Shown: in pieces, positions 8,015 to 17,028 of the stretch
Layout of the letters: each line of letters opens with the position of its first letter
Numbering within the stretch: the first letter of the stretch is position 1
Source of the DNA: Rhizobium sp. Root1334
GTDB lineage: Bacteria; Pseudomonadota; Alphaproteobacteria; Rhizobiales; Rhizobiaceae
DNA length: 64,000 nt
Assembly: GCF_001426665.1 (NCBI RefSeq)
Contig: NZ_LMEY01000006.1
Coordinates: 100,755 to 164,754 of the forward strand
Reading direction: 5' to 3'
The notes under the pieces: generated by a model
The model's input: the letters and a program-made list of their open reading frames with translations, nothing else
Told to the model about the DNA's origin: nothing
Database searches by the model: none
Made by a program: the position numbers and the translations under genes

Positions 8015-9088
8015 ATGAAGGCACTGCGCTTTCACGCCGCCAAGGATCTGCGCATCGAAGAGGTGAATGCGCCCGCCGCGCCGGGGCCGGGCGAAGTACT
8101 TGTCGAAAACAGGTTCTGCGGCATCTGCGGCACGGATTTGCACGAATATGCCTATGGCCCAATCTTCGTGCCGAAGGAACCACACCCGTTCACCGGCGCG
8201 CATGGGCCGCAAATTCTCGGCCATGAATTCGGTGGCTCGGTCAAAGCTGTTGGCGAAGGCGTCAGCCATGTACAGCCCGGCGACCGCGTATCGATCCAGC
8301 CTCTCATCATGCCACGCCATCGCGACTACTATGCCGATCGCGGCCTCTTCCACCTGAGTGCCAATCTCGCGCTCGCCGGCCTCTCCTGGCATTCCGGCGG
8401 CATGGCCCAACAGGCCCTTCTCAACGACTACAACGTCCAGCCGATCCCCGATGCGCTCTCCGATCAGGAAGCGGCACTCATCGAGCCGACGGCCGTTGCC
8501 GTCTATGCCTGCGACCGGGGCGGCGTGACGGCCGGCCACAGCGTGCTCGTCACCGGCGCCGGGCCGATCGGCATTCTTGTCGCCATGGCAGCGCGCGCGG
8601 CCGGTGCCTCGCAAATCTTCCTTTCCGATCTCAATGACACACGGCTGTCACTGGCAAGGGAGGCGCTCGGTGAGGTTCGCACCATCAATCCGAAAACAGA
8701 AAAGGTAGGCGATGTCATCCGGGCCGAGACCGAAGGCAATGCCGGTTGCGATGTCGCGATCGAGTGTGTCGGCAACGAACATGCGCTCAAGAACTGCGCC
8801 GACGCCGTCCGCAAGCAAGGCGTCGTTGTGCAGACAGGGCTCCATGCCGGCGAAAACCCGCTGAACTGGTTCGACGTCACCTTCAAGGACATCGATATCC
8901 GCGGCTCCTGGGCTTATCCGACCCACTATTGGCCGCGCGTCGCACGGCTGATCGCCAGCGGCCAGATTCCCGCGAGCCGGATCGTCACGAAATATGTTTC
9001 GCTCGACGAGGCCGTCACGGAAGGGTTCGAGCAATTGCTCGACCCTGGTGGCAAACACCTGAAAATCCTGATCGACCTGTCACGATAG
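8015..9088 (+). CDS. zinc-type alcohol dehydrogenase, 2,3-butanediol-dehydrogenase-like
   Basis: The 357-residue medium-chain dehydrogenase has catalytic zinc ligands C38 (in GICGTD), H70 and E71 (GHEFGG), and the NAD-binding motif VTGAGPIGILVA. The (R,R)-butanediol dehydrogenase/threonine dehydrogenase group is the best fit. The structural-zinc lobe lacks its usual four cysteines, so this zinc is probably absent. AGGAGG lies seven bases before the ATG. The gene is first behind the sigma-54 promoter and is followed by the monooxygenase after 68 bases, so both should be induced together by the upstream activator. Confidence 0.87.
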   Translation: MKALRFHAAKDLRIEEVNAPAAPGPGEVLVENRFCGICGTDLHEYAYGPIFVPKEPHPFTGAHGPQILGHEFGGSVKAVGEGVSHVQPGDRVSIQPLIMPRHRDYYADRGLFHLSANLALAGLSWHSGGMAQQALLNDYNVQPIPDALSDQEAALIEPTAVAVYACDRGGVTAGHSVLVTGAGPIGILVAMAARAAGASQIFLSDLNDTRLSLAREALGEVRTINPKTEKVGDVIRAETEGNAGCDVAIECVGNEHALKNCADAVRKQGVVVQTGLHAGENPLNWFDVTFKDIDIRGSWAYPTHYWPRVARLIASGQIPASRIVTKYVSLDEAVTEGFEQLLDPGGKHLKILIDLSR

Positions 9089-9156
9089 GCCGATCCGTCT
9101 TGCGGGGCGGTTGAGGAGCCGTCCCGTTTTGCAAACTGAGCTGGAGGAGAAACACG

Positions 9157-10956
9157 ATGCTCGACAAGACCCCCACCACCCGCCTTCAGGCGCTTCTCGA
9201 TACGTTCGGGGCAGCGCTCGAAGCTGGCCGGATCGACGATGCCGTCAATCAGTTCGCCGAGGACTGCTACTGGCGCGACCTCGTCGCCTTCACCTGGAAC
9301 CTGAAAACCGTCGAAGGCCGCGATCAGGTGCGCGATATGCTACAAGCGCAGCTTTCAACGGCCAAGCCATCGAACTGGCGCGTTGCTGCGGGAGAGGAGG
9401 CGACGGAGGCAGACGGCGTCCTCGAAAGCTGGATCACCTTTGAGACGGCAACCGGGCGCGGCTACGGCCTGGTGCGTTTCAAAAACGGGCAGATCTGGAC
9501 GCTGTTGACGGCGCTTGCCGAGTTGAAGGGCCATGAGGAGAAATCTGGCTTCACGCGTCCGCTTGGTGCTAAGCATGGCCAGGACCTCGGCGCCAAGACA
9601 TGGGCCGAGGAGCGCGAGGAGGAAGCCCGCACCCTCGGCTACGAAAAGCAGCCCTACACCGTCATCATCGGCGGCGGCCAGGGTGGTATCGCCCTTGGCG
9701 CCCGGCTGCGGCAGCTCGGCGTACCGACCATCATCCTCGAAAAGAACGAGCGGGCCGGTGATAGCTGGCGCAAACGCTACAAGTCGCTCTGCCTGCACGA
9801 CCCTGTCTGGTACGACCACCTGCCCTATATCGACTTTCCGAAGAACTGGCCGGTTTTTGCGCCGAAGGACAAGATCGGGGACTGGCTGGAATTCTACAGC
9901 AAGGTGATGGAGCTGAACTACTGGACCCGTTCCGCCGCCAAATCGGCGAAATGGGATGAGGTGACCAAGGAGTGGACGATCGTCGTCGATCGTGACGGCG
10001 AGGAAGTTGTGCTCCGGCCCAAACAACTGGTGTTTGCGACCGGCATGTCCGGCAAGGCGAACATTCCGGATTTCGAAGGACGGGACCAGTTCGAAGGCGA
10101 GCAGCACCATTCCTCCCAACATCCAGGCCCAGACGGCTACAAGGGCAAGAAGGTCGTGGTCATCGGCTCGAACAACTCGGCCCACGACATCTGCGCGGCA
10201 CTTTACGAGGCGGGTATCGACGTCACGATGATCCAGCGTTCGACGACGCATATCGTGAAGTCCGACACACTGATGGATATCGGATTGGGCTCGCTCTATT
10301 CGGAGCAGGCGCTTGCCAACGGTGTCACGACGGCCAAGGCCGACCTCATTTTCGCCTCCCTGCCCTACCGGATCATGCATGAGTTCCAGATCCCGCTCTA
10401 CGACAAGATGCGCGAGCGCGACGCGGCCTTTTATACGGCGCTTGAAAAGGCCGGATTCCAGCTCGACTGGGGTGCCGACGGCTCCGGTCTTTTCATGAAA
10501 TATCTGCGCCGTGGCTCCGGCTACTACATCGATATCGGCGCCTCGCAGCTCATCATCGACGGCAAGGTCAAGCTTGCAGCAGGCCAGGTGGAAGAGATTA
10601 CCAGGAACTCCATCAAGCTTTCGGACGGAAAGGAAATCCCCGCTGATGTCATCGTCTACGCGACCGGCTACGGCTCGATGAACGGCTGGGTGGCCGATCT
10701 CATCGACCAGGAAACCGCAGACAAGGTCGGCAAGGTCTGGGGCCTCGGCTCGGATACGCCGAAGGATCCCGGCCCTTGGGAGGGTGAGCAGCGCAACATG
10801 TGGAAGCCGACTCAACAGGAAGCGCTGTGGTTCCATGGTGGCAACCTGCACCAGTCGCGCCATTATTCACAGTATCTGGCACTGCAACTGAAGGCGCGGA
10901 TGGAGGGCCTGCCTGTCCCGGTCTACGCTCTTCAAGCCGTTCATCACCGGCGCTGA
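9157..10956 (+). CDS. NTF2-like domain fused to flavin-containing monooxygenase
   Basis: The 599-residue protein begins with a SnoaL/NTF2-like alpha-beta domain (about 1-125). It continues with a class B flavoprotein monooxygenase: the FAD motif GGGQGG at 172-177 and a second nucleotide site IGSNNSA at 336-342. Between them is F-x-G-x3-H-x3-H (F312, G314, H318, H322), the place of the FMO/Baeyer-Villiger fingerprint, with His as last residue instead of Tyr, Phe or Trp. It would use NAD(P)H and O2 on a ketone or heteroatom substrate. Following a butanediol-type dehydrogenase, an alcohol-to-ketone-to-ester route is plausible but inferred. Confidence 0.83.
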   Translation: MLDKTPTTRLQALLDTFGAALEAGRIDDAVNQFAEDCYWRDLVAFTWNLKTVEGRDQVRDMLQAQLSTAKPSNWRVAAGEEATEADGVLESWITFETATGRGYGLVRFKNGQIWTLLTALAELKGHEEKSGFTRPLGAKHGQDLGAKTWAEEREEEARTLGYEKQPYTVIIGGGQGGIALGARLRQLGVPTIILEKNERAGDSWRKRYKSLCLHDPVWYDHLPYIDFPKNWPVFAPKDKIGDWLEFYSKVMELNYWTRSAAKSAKWDEVTKEWTIVVDRDGEEVVLRPKQLVFATGMSGKANIPDFEGRDQFEGEQHHSSQHPGPDGYKGKKVVVIGSNNSAHDICAALYEAGIDVTMIQRSTTHIVKSDTLMDIGLGSLYSEQALANGVTTAKADLIFASLPYRIMHEFQIPLYDKMRERDAAFYTALEKAGFQLDWGADGSGLFMKYLRRGSGYYIDIGASQLIIDGKVKLAAGQVEEITRNSIKLSDGKEIPADVIVYATGYGSMNGWVADLIDQETADKVGKVWGLGSDTPKDPGPWEGEQRNMWKPTQQEALWFHGGNLHQSRHYSQYLALQLKARMEGLPVPVYALQAVHHRR

Positions 10957-11007
10957 TTGGGCAACGCTCAAGCCGGACGCATTCCGTCAGCCAAACTACG
11001 ATGTAAG

Positions 11008-11032
11008 GAGTGAGGGGTGTCGCCCCTCACTC
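11008..11032 (+). terminator. rho-independent-type hairpin after the monooxygenase
   Basis: GAGTGAGGGG (11008-11017) pairs perfectly with CCCCTCACTC (11023-11032) over a five-base loop, 51 bases after the stop codon. The T-run is poor, as often in GC-rich rhizobia. Confidence 0.65.
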
Positions 11033-11285
11033 ATTGTCCTGAATTTTGGCCTGGGTATCGCAGACCGGCGACGCGACGGTCTCGCCTTCCGATCACGCTG
11101 ACCGCCAAGACACAATTCGGCAGGTTTCCGCGCACGCCCCACAGCAAGACGCAACGCGCACGGCAATCCCGCTATCGCCACGCCGCCCGCCAGCCGCAGC
11201 CACGGAGAAATGAAACAGTCGCAGATTGCGCCCGAACTTCTTTTGATGTCAGGTCAGGCCATTCTTGAACCGATCGCGAATAACG

Positions 11286-11313
11286 ATTGGAATGATCTTC
11301 CAATACAATTGGA
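11286..11313 (+). promoter_or_regulatory. three-half-site operator upstream of the YeiH-type gene
   Basis: ATTGGAA (11286-11292) and TTCCAAT (11298-11304) form a perfect 7-bp inverted repeat. TTCCAAT pairs again with ATTGGA (11308-11313) across ACA. The AT-rich sequence after it could hold the promoter. The LysR protein encoded downstream is the likely ligand (inference). Confidence 0.55.
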
Positions 11314-11374
11314 TTTTGCCGAAGATATTTCTCATTATGGCGCTCTACTGAGCTATATTTTCGAGACAATCCGC

Positions 11375-12400
11375 ATGACCGATTTTTCTGCCGTTTCCTC
11401 TTCAAAACCCGGAGCCTTAGCGGGCTTCATTCCCGGTATCGTGCTGGTGGCGGTGATCACGGCGTCCGCCTACGGGCTGCGCAACCTGCCGTTTGTCTCG
11501 TCGCTCAGCCCGATGATCACGGCGATCTTTCTCGGGATGGTTTTTGCCAATCTCGTCGGTTTTTCCTCGTCCGCCGAAGCGGGCATCTCAATTGCCGGGA
11601 AAAAACTGCTGCGGCTGGCGGTTGCCCTGCTCGGCCTGCAGCTGACCTTCGCCCAATTGACTAGCATCGGGATCTCCGGCCTGGTGCTCACAGCGGTGGT
11701 CGTTGTCTCTACATTTCTTTTCACAGTCTGGATGGGCCGATTGCTGGGCGTCGACCGGAAACTGAGCCTGCTACTGGCAGCCGGTACTGCAATCTGCGGC
11801 GCCTCGGCGATTGCCGGCGCCAATGCCGTCACGCGTGCGAGGGACGAAGACGTCTCCTATGCGGTTGCCTGCGTCACTGTGTTCGGCACCATCGCGATGT
11901 TCCTCTATCCGTTTCTGAACATCCTCTTGGGCAACGACCCGCAATCCTACGGCCTGTGGGTTGGGCTGACGGTCCAGGAGGTCGCCCAGGTTGTCGGCGC
12001 CGGGTTCCAGGGCGGTGAGGCCGCCGGACAGGTCGCCATCGTATCGAAGCTTGCCCGCGTGATGATGCTGGCACCCATTGTGATTGCTCTTGCTCTCCAC
12101 GTCGCCCGATCCGAACACAGTGCGGCCGGCCGGCCGGCCCTGACGCAGGTAGTTCCCTTCTTCATCGTCGGCTTCGTCTCGCTGGTTGTCCTGAATAGCT
12201 GTGGTGTGGTGCCGGAACAGGTGCGGGAGCCGATTGTCGCAATGACGCCTGTCCTCCTCACCGCCGCCATGGCAGCGCTTGGCCTGGGGACGAGTTTTAC
12301 CAAATTAAAGCAGCGGGGCCTGCGGCCGTTGCTTCTTTCCTTCATCGCCTCATTGTACATTGCAACAGCGGGCCTGCTGCTGGTCAACCTGGCTCAGTAA
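11375..12400 (+). CDS. yeiH: YeiH/UPF0324 family putative sulfate exporter
   Basis: The 341-residue membrane protein of about 10 helices belongs to the UPF0324/YeiH family. It has the family hallmarks GLRNLPFVSSLSPMITAI near the N-terminus, the GTAICGASAIAGANAV loop, and VQEVAQVVGAG. The ATG at 11375 starts just before the first helix; the frame is open from 11210, but that extension covers the operator. Members are proposed to export sulfite or related small anions, with weak experimental support. The LysR gene 49 bases downstream parallels the yeiH-yeiE pairing in enterobacteria. Confidence 0.82.
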   Translation: MTDFSAVSSSKPGALAGFIPGIVLVAVITASAYGLRNLPFVSSLSPMITAIFLGMVFANLVGFSSSAEAGISIAGKKLLRLAVALLGLQLTFAQLTSIGISGLVLTAVVVVSTFLFTVWMGRLLGVDRKLSLLLAAGTAICGASAIAGANAVTRARDEDVSYAVACVTVFGTIAMFLYPFLNILLGNDPQSYGLWVGLTVQEVAQVVGAGFQGGEAAGQVAIVSKLARVMMLAPIVIALALHVARSEHSAAGRPALTQVVPFFIVGFVSLVVLNSCGVVPEQVREPIVAMTPVLLTAAMAALGLGTSFTKLKQRGLRPLLLSFIASLYIATAGLLLVNLAQ

Positions 12401-12449
12401 GGTTGCCGGCCATTCCGCACAGCCGGTGGTATGATTTGAAAGGCGTGGT

Positions 12450-13328
12450 GTGACACTCGAACAGTTGCGGATATTTCTTGCTGTCGCGGAGCGAGAGCAT
12501 GTAACCCGTGCGGCAGAGGCATTGAACTTGACGCAATCGACCGTCAGCGGCGCCATCAACGCGCTGGAAAACCGGCATGACGTCAAATTGTTTCATCGTA
12601 TCGGCCGCCGGATAGAACTGACGGAAGCCGGCAAGATTCTTGCCGAGGAGGCGAAAGCAATCGTCGCCCGCGTCAACGCGGCCGAGGCTGCCATGGCCGA
12701 TCTCAGCGGTACCCGGCGCGGAACCGTGACCATCTTTGCGAGCCAGACCATTGCCAGCTACTGGCTGCCGCAACGCCTGGTCCGCTTCTATGAGCGTTTC
12801 CCCCAGATTGAGTTGCGGCTACAGGTCGGGAACACGGCACAGTGCACAAAGGCAGTTCTGGCTGGCGATGCCGATCTCGGCTTCATCGAGGGAACGATCG
12901 ACGAGCCGGCCGTCTCCGTCGAGCCCATTGCCAACGATCGTCTCGTCGTCATCGTCAGTCACGACCATCCGTGGGTCAGCCAGCCTCCAGTCCTGCCGCA
13001 TGACCTTGACGGCACAGAATGGGTTTTGCGCGAACCTGGTTCGGGCACACGATCCTCCTTCGAACAGGCTGTGCGTGAGCTGGGGCTGAACCCCGGCAGC
13101 CTGCGTGTCCCGATCGAGCTCCCTTCGAACGAGGCAATCTGTGCGGCGGTCGAGGCCGGACACCTGGCCACTGCGGTCTCCGAAATGGTCGCCCAAGCGG
13201 GTGTCAACGCCGGACGGTTGCGCATCATGTCGCTCGAACTGCCATCGCGCGAATTCAGCCTCATCCGCCATCGCGAAAGGCATCGTACGCGTGCAAGCGA
13301 CGCCTTTCGCGAGCTTGTTATAACCTGA
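12450..13328 (+). CDS. LysR-family regulator adjacent to YeiH
   Basis: The 292-residue protein has a LysR winged helix-turn-helix at 1-60 (LEQLRIFLAVAEREHVTRAA, then the recognition helix in LTQSTVSGAINALE) and a substrate-binding domain (about 90-290). The start is GTG at 12450. It lies on the same strand as the transporter, not divergent, and both may share a transcript. The effector is not visible; YeiH context suggests a sulfur compound. It probably binds the repeats at 11286-11313. Confidence 0.87.
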   Translation: MTLEQLRIFLAVAEREHVTRAAEALNLTQSTVSGAINALENRHDVKLFHRIGRRIELTEAGKILAEEAKAIVARVNAAEAAMADLSGTRRGTVTIFASQTIASYWLPQRLVRFYERFPQIELRLQVGNTAQCTKAVLAGDADLGFIEGTIDEPAVSVEPIANDRLVVIVSHDHPWVSQPPVLPHDLDGTEWVLREPGSGTRSSFEQAVRELGLNPGSLRVPIELPSNEAICAAVEAGHLATAVSEMVAQAGVNAGRLRIMSLELPSREFSLIRHRERHRTRASDAFRELVIT

Positions 13329-13422
13329 TAGAGCGGCATGTGTGGCGGCACAGCACGCGGCCAAAGGCCACCGCAGCTGAGCCCACAGCCAGTTCGACCG
13401 GCTCACCGCAGTTTGATCGACG

Positions 13423-14601
13423 TTACGGTACCGTAGCCGACAGCGAGCCGATGGCCGACAGGCTGGATGCAAGGTCCCAAAGAAGATCTTCCTCGGCCTC
13501 CAACCCAACCGAAACTCTGAGCAAGCCGTCGGTGATGCCGGCGGCCGATCGCGCCTCGGCCCCCATTCCGGCATGCGTCATGGTTGCCGGATGCGCGATC
13601 AGGCTTTCAACACCACCGAGCGATTCAGCCAGCGTGAATACCTGCAACGGCTTGACGAAAGACCGCACGGCCTCAAGCCCGCCAGCCAACTCGAAGCTTA
13701 ACATGGCGCCAAAGCCTGACTGTTGCCGTTTGGCGAGTTCGTGTCCGGGATGCGTCTCAAGCCCAGGATAGTAAACAATGCCAACCTCCGGCCTCCCCGC
13801 CAAAAAATTCGCCACCGCGACAGCGGTTTTCTGCTGGCGCTCGAGCCGGGGAAAGAGAGTACGGACACCGCGAAGCGTAAGATACGAATCAAACGGCGCC
13901 CCTGTCACTCCGCTCAGATTTGCCCAGTCCTTTAACGCCTCCGCATCACTCGAACGGGCCGCGACAACCGCGCCACCGACAACATCGGAATGGCCGTTCA
14001 GGTATTTTGTCGTCGAGTGAATGACAAAATCCGCTCCAAGAGAAATGGGCTGCTGCAGCGCCGGCGACAGGAAGGTATTGTCGACAACGACGCGTGCACC
14101 GGCGGCATGCGCTTGCTGCGCAATGCCACTGATGTCAACGATGCGCATCAGCGGGTTGCTTGGGGTTTCGATGAAAACCAGGGATGGCGAGCGCTGAAGA
14201 CCACTTCTGAGCGCTGTGGCATTTTGCTGGTCGATGAACTCCACGTCGAAATGTTCCTTGTCCCGGAGAGAACAAAGCAACCGGTATGTCCCGCCATAAC
14301 AATCATGCGGTGCAATGACGCGGTCTCCGCTTTTCAGCAGGCTGAGAACCAAGTTGACGGCAGCCATTCCGGAGGCCGTCATCACGGCTCCGGCACCACC
14401 CTCCAGCTTTGCCAAGGTGTCACCCAAAAGGTCGCGTGTCGGATTGGCCATCCTCGAATATTCGTAATCCTGCGTCTGTTCGAATTGCCGAAACGCAAAA
14501 TTGCTTGAGAGATAGAGAGGCGGAGTGACGGCGCCAAAGGCGCTATCGGTAGCGATACCGTTTGCTGCAGCAATGGTTTTGACGTCTTTGCCCTTTGTCA
14601 T
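13423..14601 (-). CDS. metB: cystathionine gamma-synthase / Cys-Met PLP enzyme
   Basis: The 392-residue protein belongs to the Cys/Met metabolism PLP family. The PLP-binding lysine is K199 in HSTTKYLNGHSDVVGG. YSRMANPTR (phosphate-contact region) and a cofactor-side ETPSNPLMR segment are also present. Family members carry out gamma-replacement (homoserine ester plus cysteine to cystathionine) or related lyase and sulfhydrylase reactions; sequence alone cannot separate MetB from MetC or MetZ with certainty. The gene stands alone and convergent with the LysR gene. No SAM riboswitch was recognised upstream. Confidence 0.83.
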   Translation of the reverse strand: MTKGKDVKTIAAANGIATDSAFGAVTPPLYLSSNFAFRQFEQTQDYEYSRMANPTRDLLGDTLAKLEGGAGAVMTASGMAAVNLVLSLLKSGDRVIAPHDCYGGTYRLLCSLRDKEHFDVEFIDQQNATALRSGLQRSPSLVFIETPSNPLMRIVDISGIAQQAHAAGARVVVDNTFLSPALQQPISLGADFVIHSTTKYLNGHSDVVGGAVVAARSSDAEALKDWANLSGVTGAPFDSYLTLRGVRTLFPRLERQQKTAVAVANFLAGRPEVGIVYYPGLETHPGHELAKRQQSGFGAMLSFELAGGLEAVRSFVKPLQVFTLAESLGGVESLIAHPATMTHAGMGAEARSAAGITDGLLRVSVGLEAEEDLLWDLASSLSAIGSLSATVP

Positions 14602-15330
14602 TCAAGCTGACTTTCTGTGGTTGCCGGAGTGCGCGAAATTTTCGAGGCAGGACCATCTCATCCAAGCCAGAGAGTACCCTTTTTGGGAGGACTATAATTT
14701 CCATATCGTGAATGACAACAATCAATCATTCTCCAATATCGGGTTTTTTGACACGGCATGCGCGGATTTGGCGCAAGACGATGCCTGCTTTTCGGCCCGT
14801 CCCATCAGTCTTTCGACAAACCGTGGTAGAATGAGAGCGCTATGCAGCCTTTGGCGAGCGGGACTCTTCCGCCCCGTCAGGGCAGCAGCCTTTTAGAAAT
14901 CGGGGTATCAATTGCCCGGAAAATCTGCGAAAGGCCTTTCGTCCGCAAGGACAGGACGCGGCTGCTATTAGATTTAGAATAGGGCCGGGCGGGCAGATTG
15001 ACGTCTCTCTCGCTGCCACGAAAGAACGTGGCCGTCCATTTTTGCGACCTGCATCCGGCCGCATGATAGCATCAACTCGTTGAATATTATCATGTTATGA
15101 CAAGCCATCAGCGTTCGACGGAGGTTCAACCTCTGCCTCTTTCGGATCGACAGCAAGGCAATCGGCCAGCTTTTTTTCACATTGCAGCGGTTGCCGGTAC
15201 AGGTGCACGGCAATCAATGCTAAAGATCGCGGCTATGTCATCGGCAGTGCCTGCCGTAATCAGTCCATTGCGTCGTACTTCATCGAAACGGCCCTGACCG
15301 TCACGGCACCAATATTTGAAAGGGCCATCC
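14602..15330. other. 729-base gene-poor interval
   Basis: No open frame here has a convincing start, ribosome-binding site and codon pattern. A 6-bp perfect hairpin (GCCACG 15015-15020 with CGTGGC 15027-15032) is the only structure noted. The left end must hold the promoter for the PLP enzyme gene on the minus strand. Confidence 0.5.
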
Positions 15331-15564
15331 ATGGCCGAGAAATTCATCGTTGTTCCCTATAAAAAGACGCGAGGCGGACTTGGACCGGGCGAGATGCGCC
15401 AGGCATCCAATGCTGCAAGCGCAGAAAAGATTGCAGCAGCCATGGCAGACCGGTTTGTCGGGGTCGCGGCCTATGCCGTCGAGGTCGATGAGGAGAGCGG
15501 CGACATGACGAGCCCGCGCCTGCTCGCCCAATTCGGGGATATCGCCGAACTGCCGTCAAGCTGA
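15331..15564 (+). CDS. small hypothetical protein
   Basis: The 77-residue soluble protein is basic at its start (IVVPYKKTRGGLGPGEMRQA) and acidic towards the end. No domain was recognised. AAAGGG six bases before the ATG at 15331 fixes the start; a TTG at 15316 is less likely. It is the first gene of the stress/envelope block, but no EcfG-type promoter is visible directly upstream. Confidence 0.6.
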   Translation: MAEKFIVVPYKKTRGGLGPGEMRQASNAASAEKIAAAMADRFVGVAAYAVEVDEESGDMTSPRLLAQFGDIAELPSS

Positions 15565-15663
15565 TCTCGCCAAGATCCGGCGCCTTTCTTGACGATTTTG
15601 GATCGAAAGAAGCCTTTTCCTCCGCAGTTTGAAGGCTTTTACCGCCTTCGCCGGTCTTTTCGA

Positions 15664-15688
15664 GGAACATTCGCCCTACAGCGACGTT
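15664..15688 (+). promoter_or_regulatory. EcfG-type promoter
   Basis: GGAAC at 15664-15668, 16 bases, CGTT at 15685-15688. It lies about 65 bases upstream of the membrane-anchored Thr/Pro-rich gene at 15753. Confidence 0.8.
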
Positions 15689-15752
15689 TATCGGGCAGTT
15701 GCCTTCAACGTTTGCTGGCACAGGCACCATTTCTCGAAAGGATATGTCCGCC

Positions 15753-16253
15753 ATGAATCAACGTTTTGATCCCACTGAAAACCGTAACGTGAATCCTGCG
15801 GCATGGCCGGCTGAACAGGCAGGCCCGCGTATCGATCCGGTGACAGGCGCTCCGGGGAACGATCCGTTGGCCAACCAGCGGCGGCCGGAAGAACTCGAAC
15901 CCCGATCGGTACGCTCGAAATGGCCGGTTTTGATCATCCTGCTTGCAGGTCTGGTTCTGGCGCTTCTCGTCTGGTTGCCGGCAGAAATGTCGACCGATCA
16001 GACCAGTGGCACAGCAACACAGCCTACGGCGACAGAACAGACGACAACGCCACCAGCCGACACCGCAACCCCGCCGGCTGACAACAGCGCGACACCGGGT
16101 GCCGTTACGCCCGGCACTGCAACTCCGGACACAAACGTGACACCGAATACCACAACGACCCCGAGCGCCACGCCTACGACCCCGGAAACGCAAACCCCGG
16201 CAACTGGTACCGATACACAGACACCAGCCACCGGCACTGCCCCGCAGAACTAA
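15753..16253 (+). CDS. single-pass membrane protein with Thr/Pro-rich tail
   Basis: The 166-residue protein has a hydrophilic N-terminus of about 60 residues with the DPVTGAPGNDP turn, one membrane helix (WPVLIILLAGLVLALLVWLP), and an external tail of about 85 residues composed mostly of Thr, Pro, Ala and Gln. AAAGGA lies 10 bases before the ATG at 15753; ATG 15744 is the alternative. It is predicted to anchor in the inner membrane with the flexible tail in the periplasm. Its EcfG-type promoter suggests general-stress control. Function unknown. Confidence 0.7.
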   Translation: MNQRFDPTENRNVNPAAWPAEQAGPRIDPVTGAPGNDPLANQRRPEELEPRSVRSKWPVLIILLAGLVLALLVWLPAEMSTDQTSGTATQPTATEQTTTPPADTATPPADNSATPGAVTPGTATPDTNVTPNTTTTPSATPTTPETQTPATGTDTQTPATGTAPQN

Positions 16254-16274
16254 GCGACGCTTGACGCCTTGGAT

Positions 16275-16308
16275 AAATGACGGATCGGCTTCAGCCGTTT
16301 CGTCATTT
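16275..16308 (+). terminator. bipartite hairpin terminator
   Basis: AAATGACG (16275-16282) pairs with CGTCATTT (16301-16308), with an inner GGCT/AGCC stem, and GCTTTT follows. It terminates the Thr/Pro-rich gene. Confidence 0.6.
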
Positions 16309-16413
16309 GCTTTTGCCGGTCATCGCAAAAATATTGGGCAAGATTGTCGTGCAAATGAACCAAATGCCTCTTCATCCGTTTCTCCTCGGCTCTCCCAGAA
16401 CAAGGACATGGCG

Positions 16414-16908
16414 ATGACCGGAAAAACACCAAAATCCACAGGGCGCGAGGACGATTACCGCGATTACGAGGAACGCGATCTTAACGAGGGCTGGCCCTAC
16501 GCCGACGCGGCGCCCGGATCAGACACCAGGGTCGGAAACCGGTCCTACGGTGAGAGCGCGGAAAACTTCGATGAAGCGGGAAACTCTGGATTCCAGCGCA
16601 GCGACGAGACCGCGATCGAAAGTAGCAACGGTCCGGACCTTTTCGGCGACGACACCGAGGCGGATGTTGACGACGATGCTCTGGAAGACATGATTGCCAA
16701 TGTACTTGAGGACAGTGATATCGACACATCGAGTGTCGACATCAAGGCCCGCCGTGGAGCCGTATGGCTGAAAGGTTCCGTCGATACCGCGCACGAGCGG
16801 CGCCAGATCGAAGCGCTGATCTATGCAGTGTCCGGCGTGACCCGTATCCGCAACGACTTGGAAGCAATTGGAGCAGACAGCGGCATTCCAGCTGATTGGG
16901 ACGATTGA
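16414..16908 (+). CDS. BON-domain protein
   Basis: The 164-residue protein has an acidic, disordered N-terminal half (about 1-85) and a C-terminal BON domain (about 90-158): DDALEDMIANVLEDSDIDTS, a GAVWLKGSVDTAHER strand, and the conserved Gly-Val-Arg pattern in VSGVTRIRNDLEA. BON domains bind phospholipid or other envelope surfaces. The ATG at 16414 is seven bases after AAGGA; ATG 16408 is too close. No signal peptide is seen, so a cytoplasmic or membrane-peripheral location is likely. Confidence 0.78.
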   Translation: MTGKTPKSTGREDDYRDYEERDLNEGWPYADAAPGSDTRVGNRSYGESAENFDEAGNSGFQRSDETAIESSNGPDLFGDDTEADVDDDALEDMIANVLEDSDIDTSSVDIKARRGAVWLKGSVDTAHERRQIEALIYAVSGVTRIRNDLEAIGADSGIPADWDD

Positions 16909-17028
16909 TCGCGCAGCAAGATCGCGAGCATGAAATTATGGCCCGGCACTTTGTCACTCACCCATCAAGGGCGGACTGCTAATCAAGGGCATCTGCGCCG
17001 CCATCGGTAGCTCCGCCTCGCCGCCCCG

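Noticed and set aside
9355-10863. 502-codon open frame on the minus strand
   Set aside because: It is antisense to the flavin monooxygenase, has no recognisable domain and no ribosome-binding site.
14602-14720. SAM-II riboswitch upstream of the metB-like gene
   Set aside because: The minus-strand leader was read for the conserved pseudoknot segments of this alphaproteobacterial riboswitch and none matched.
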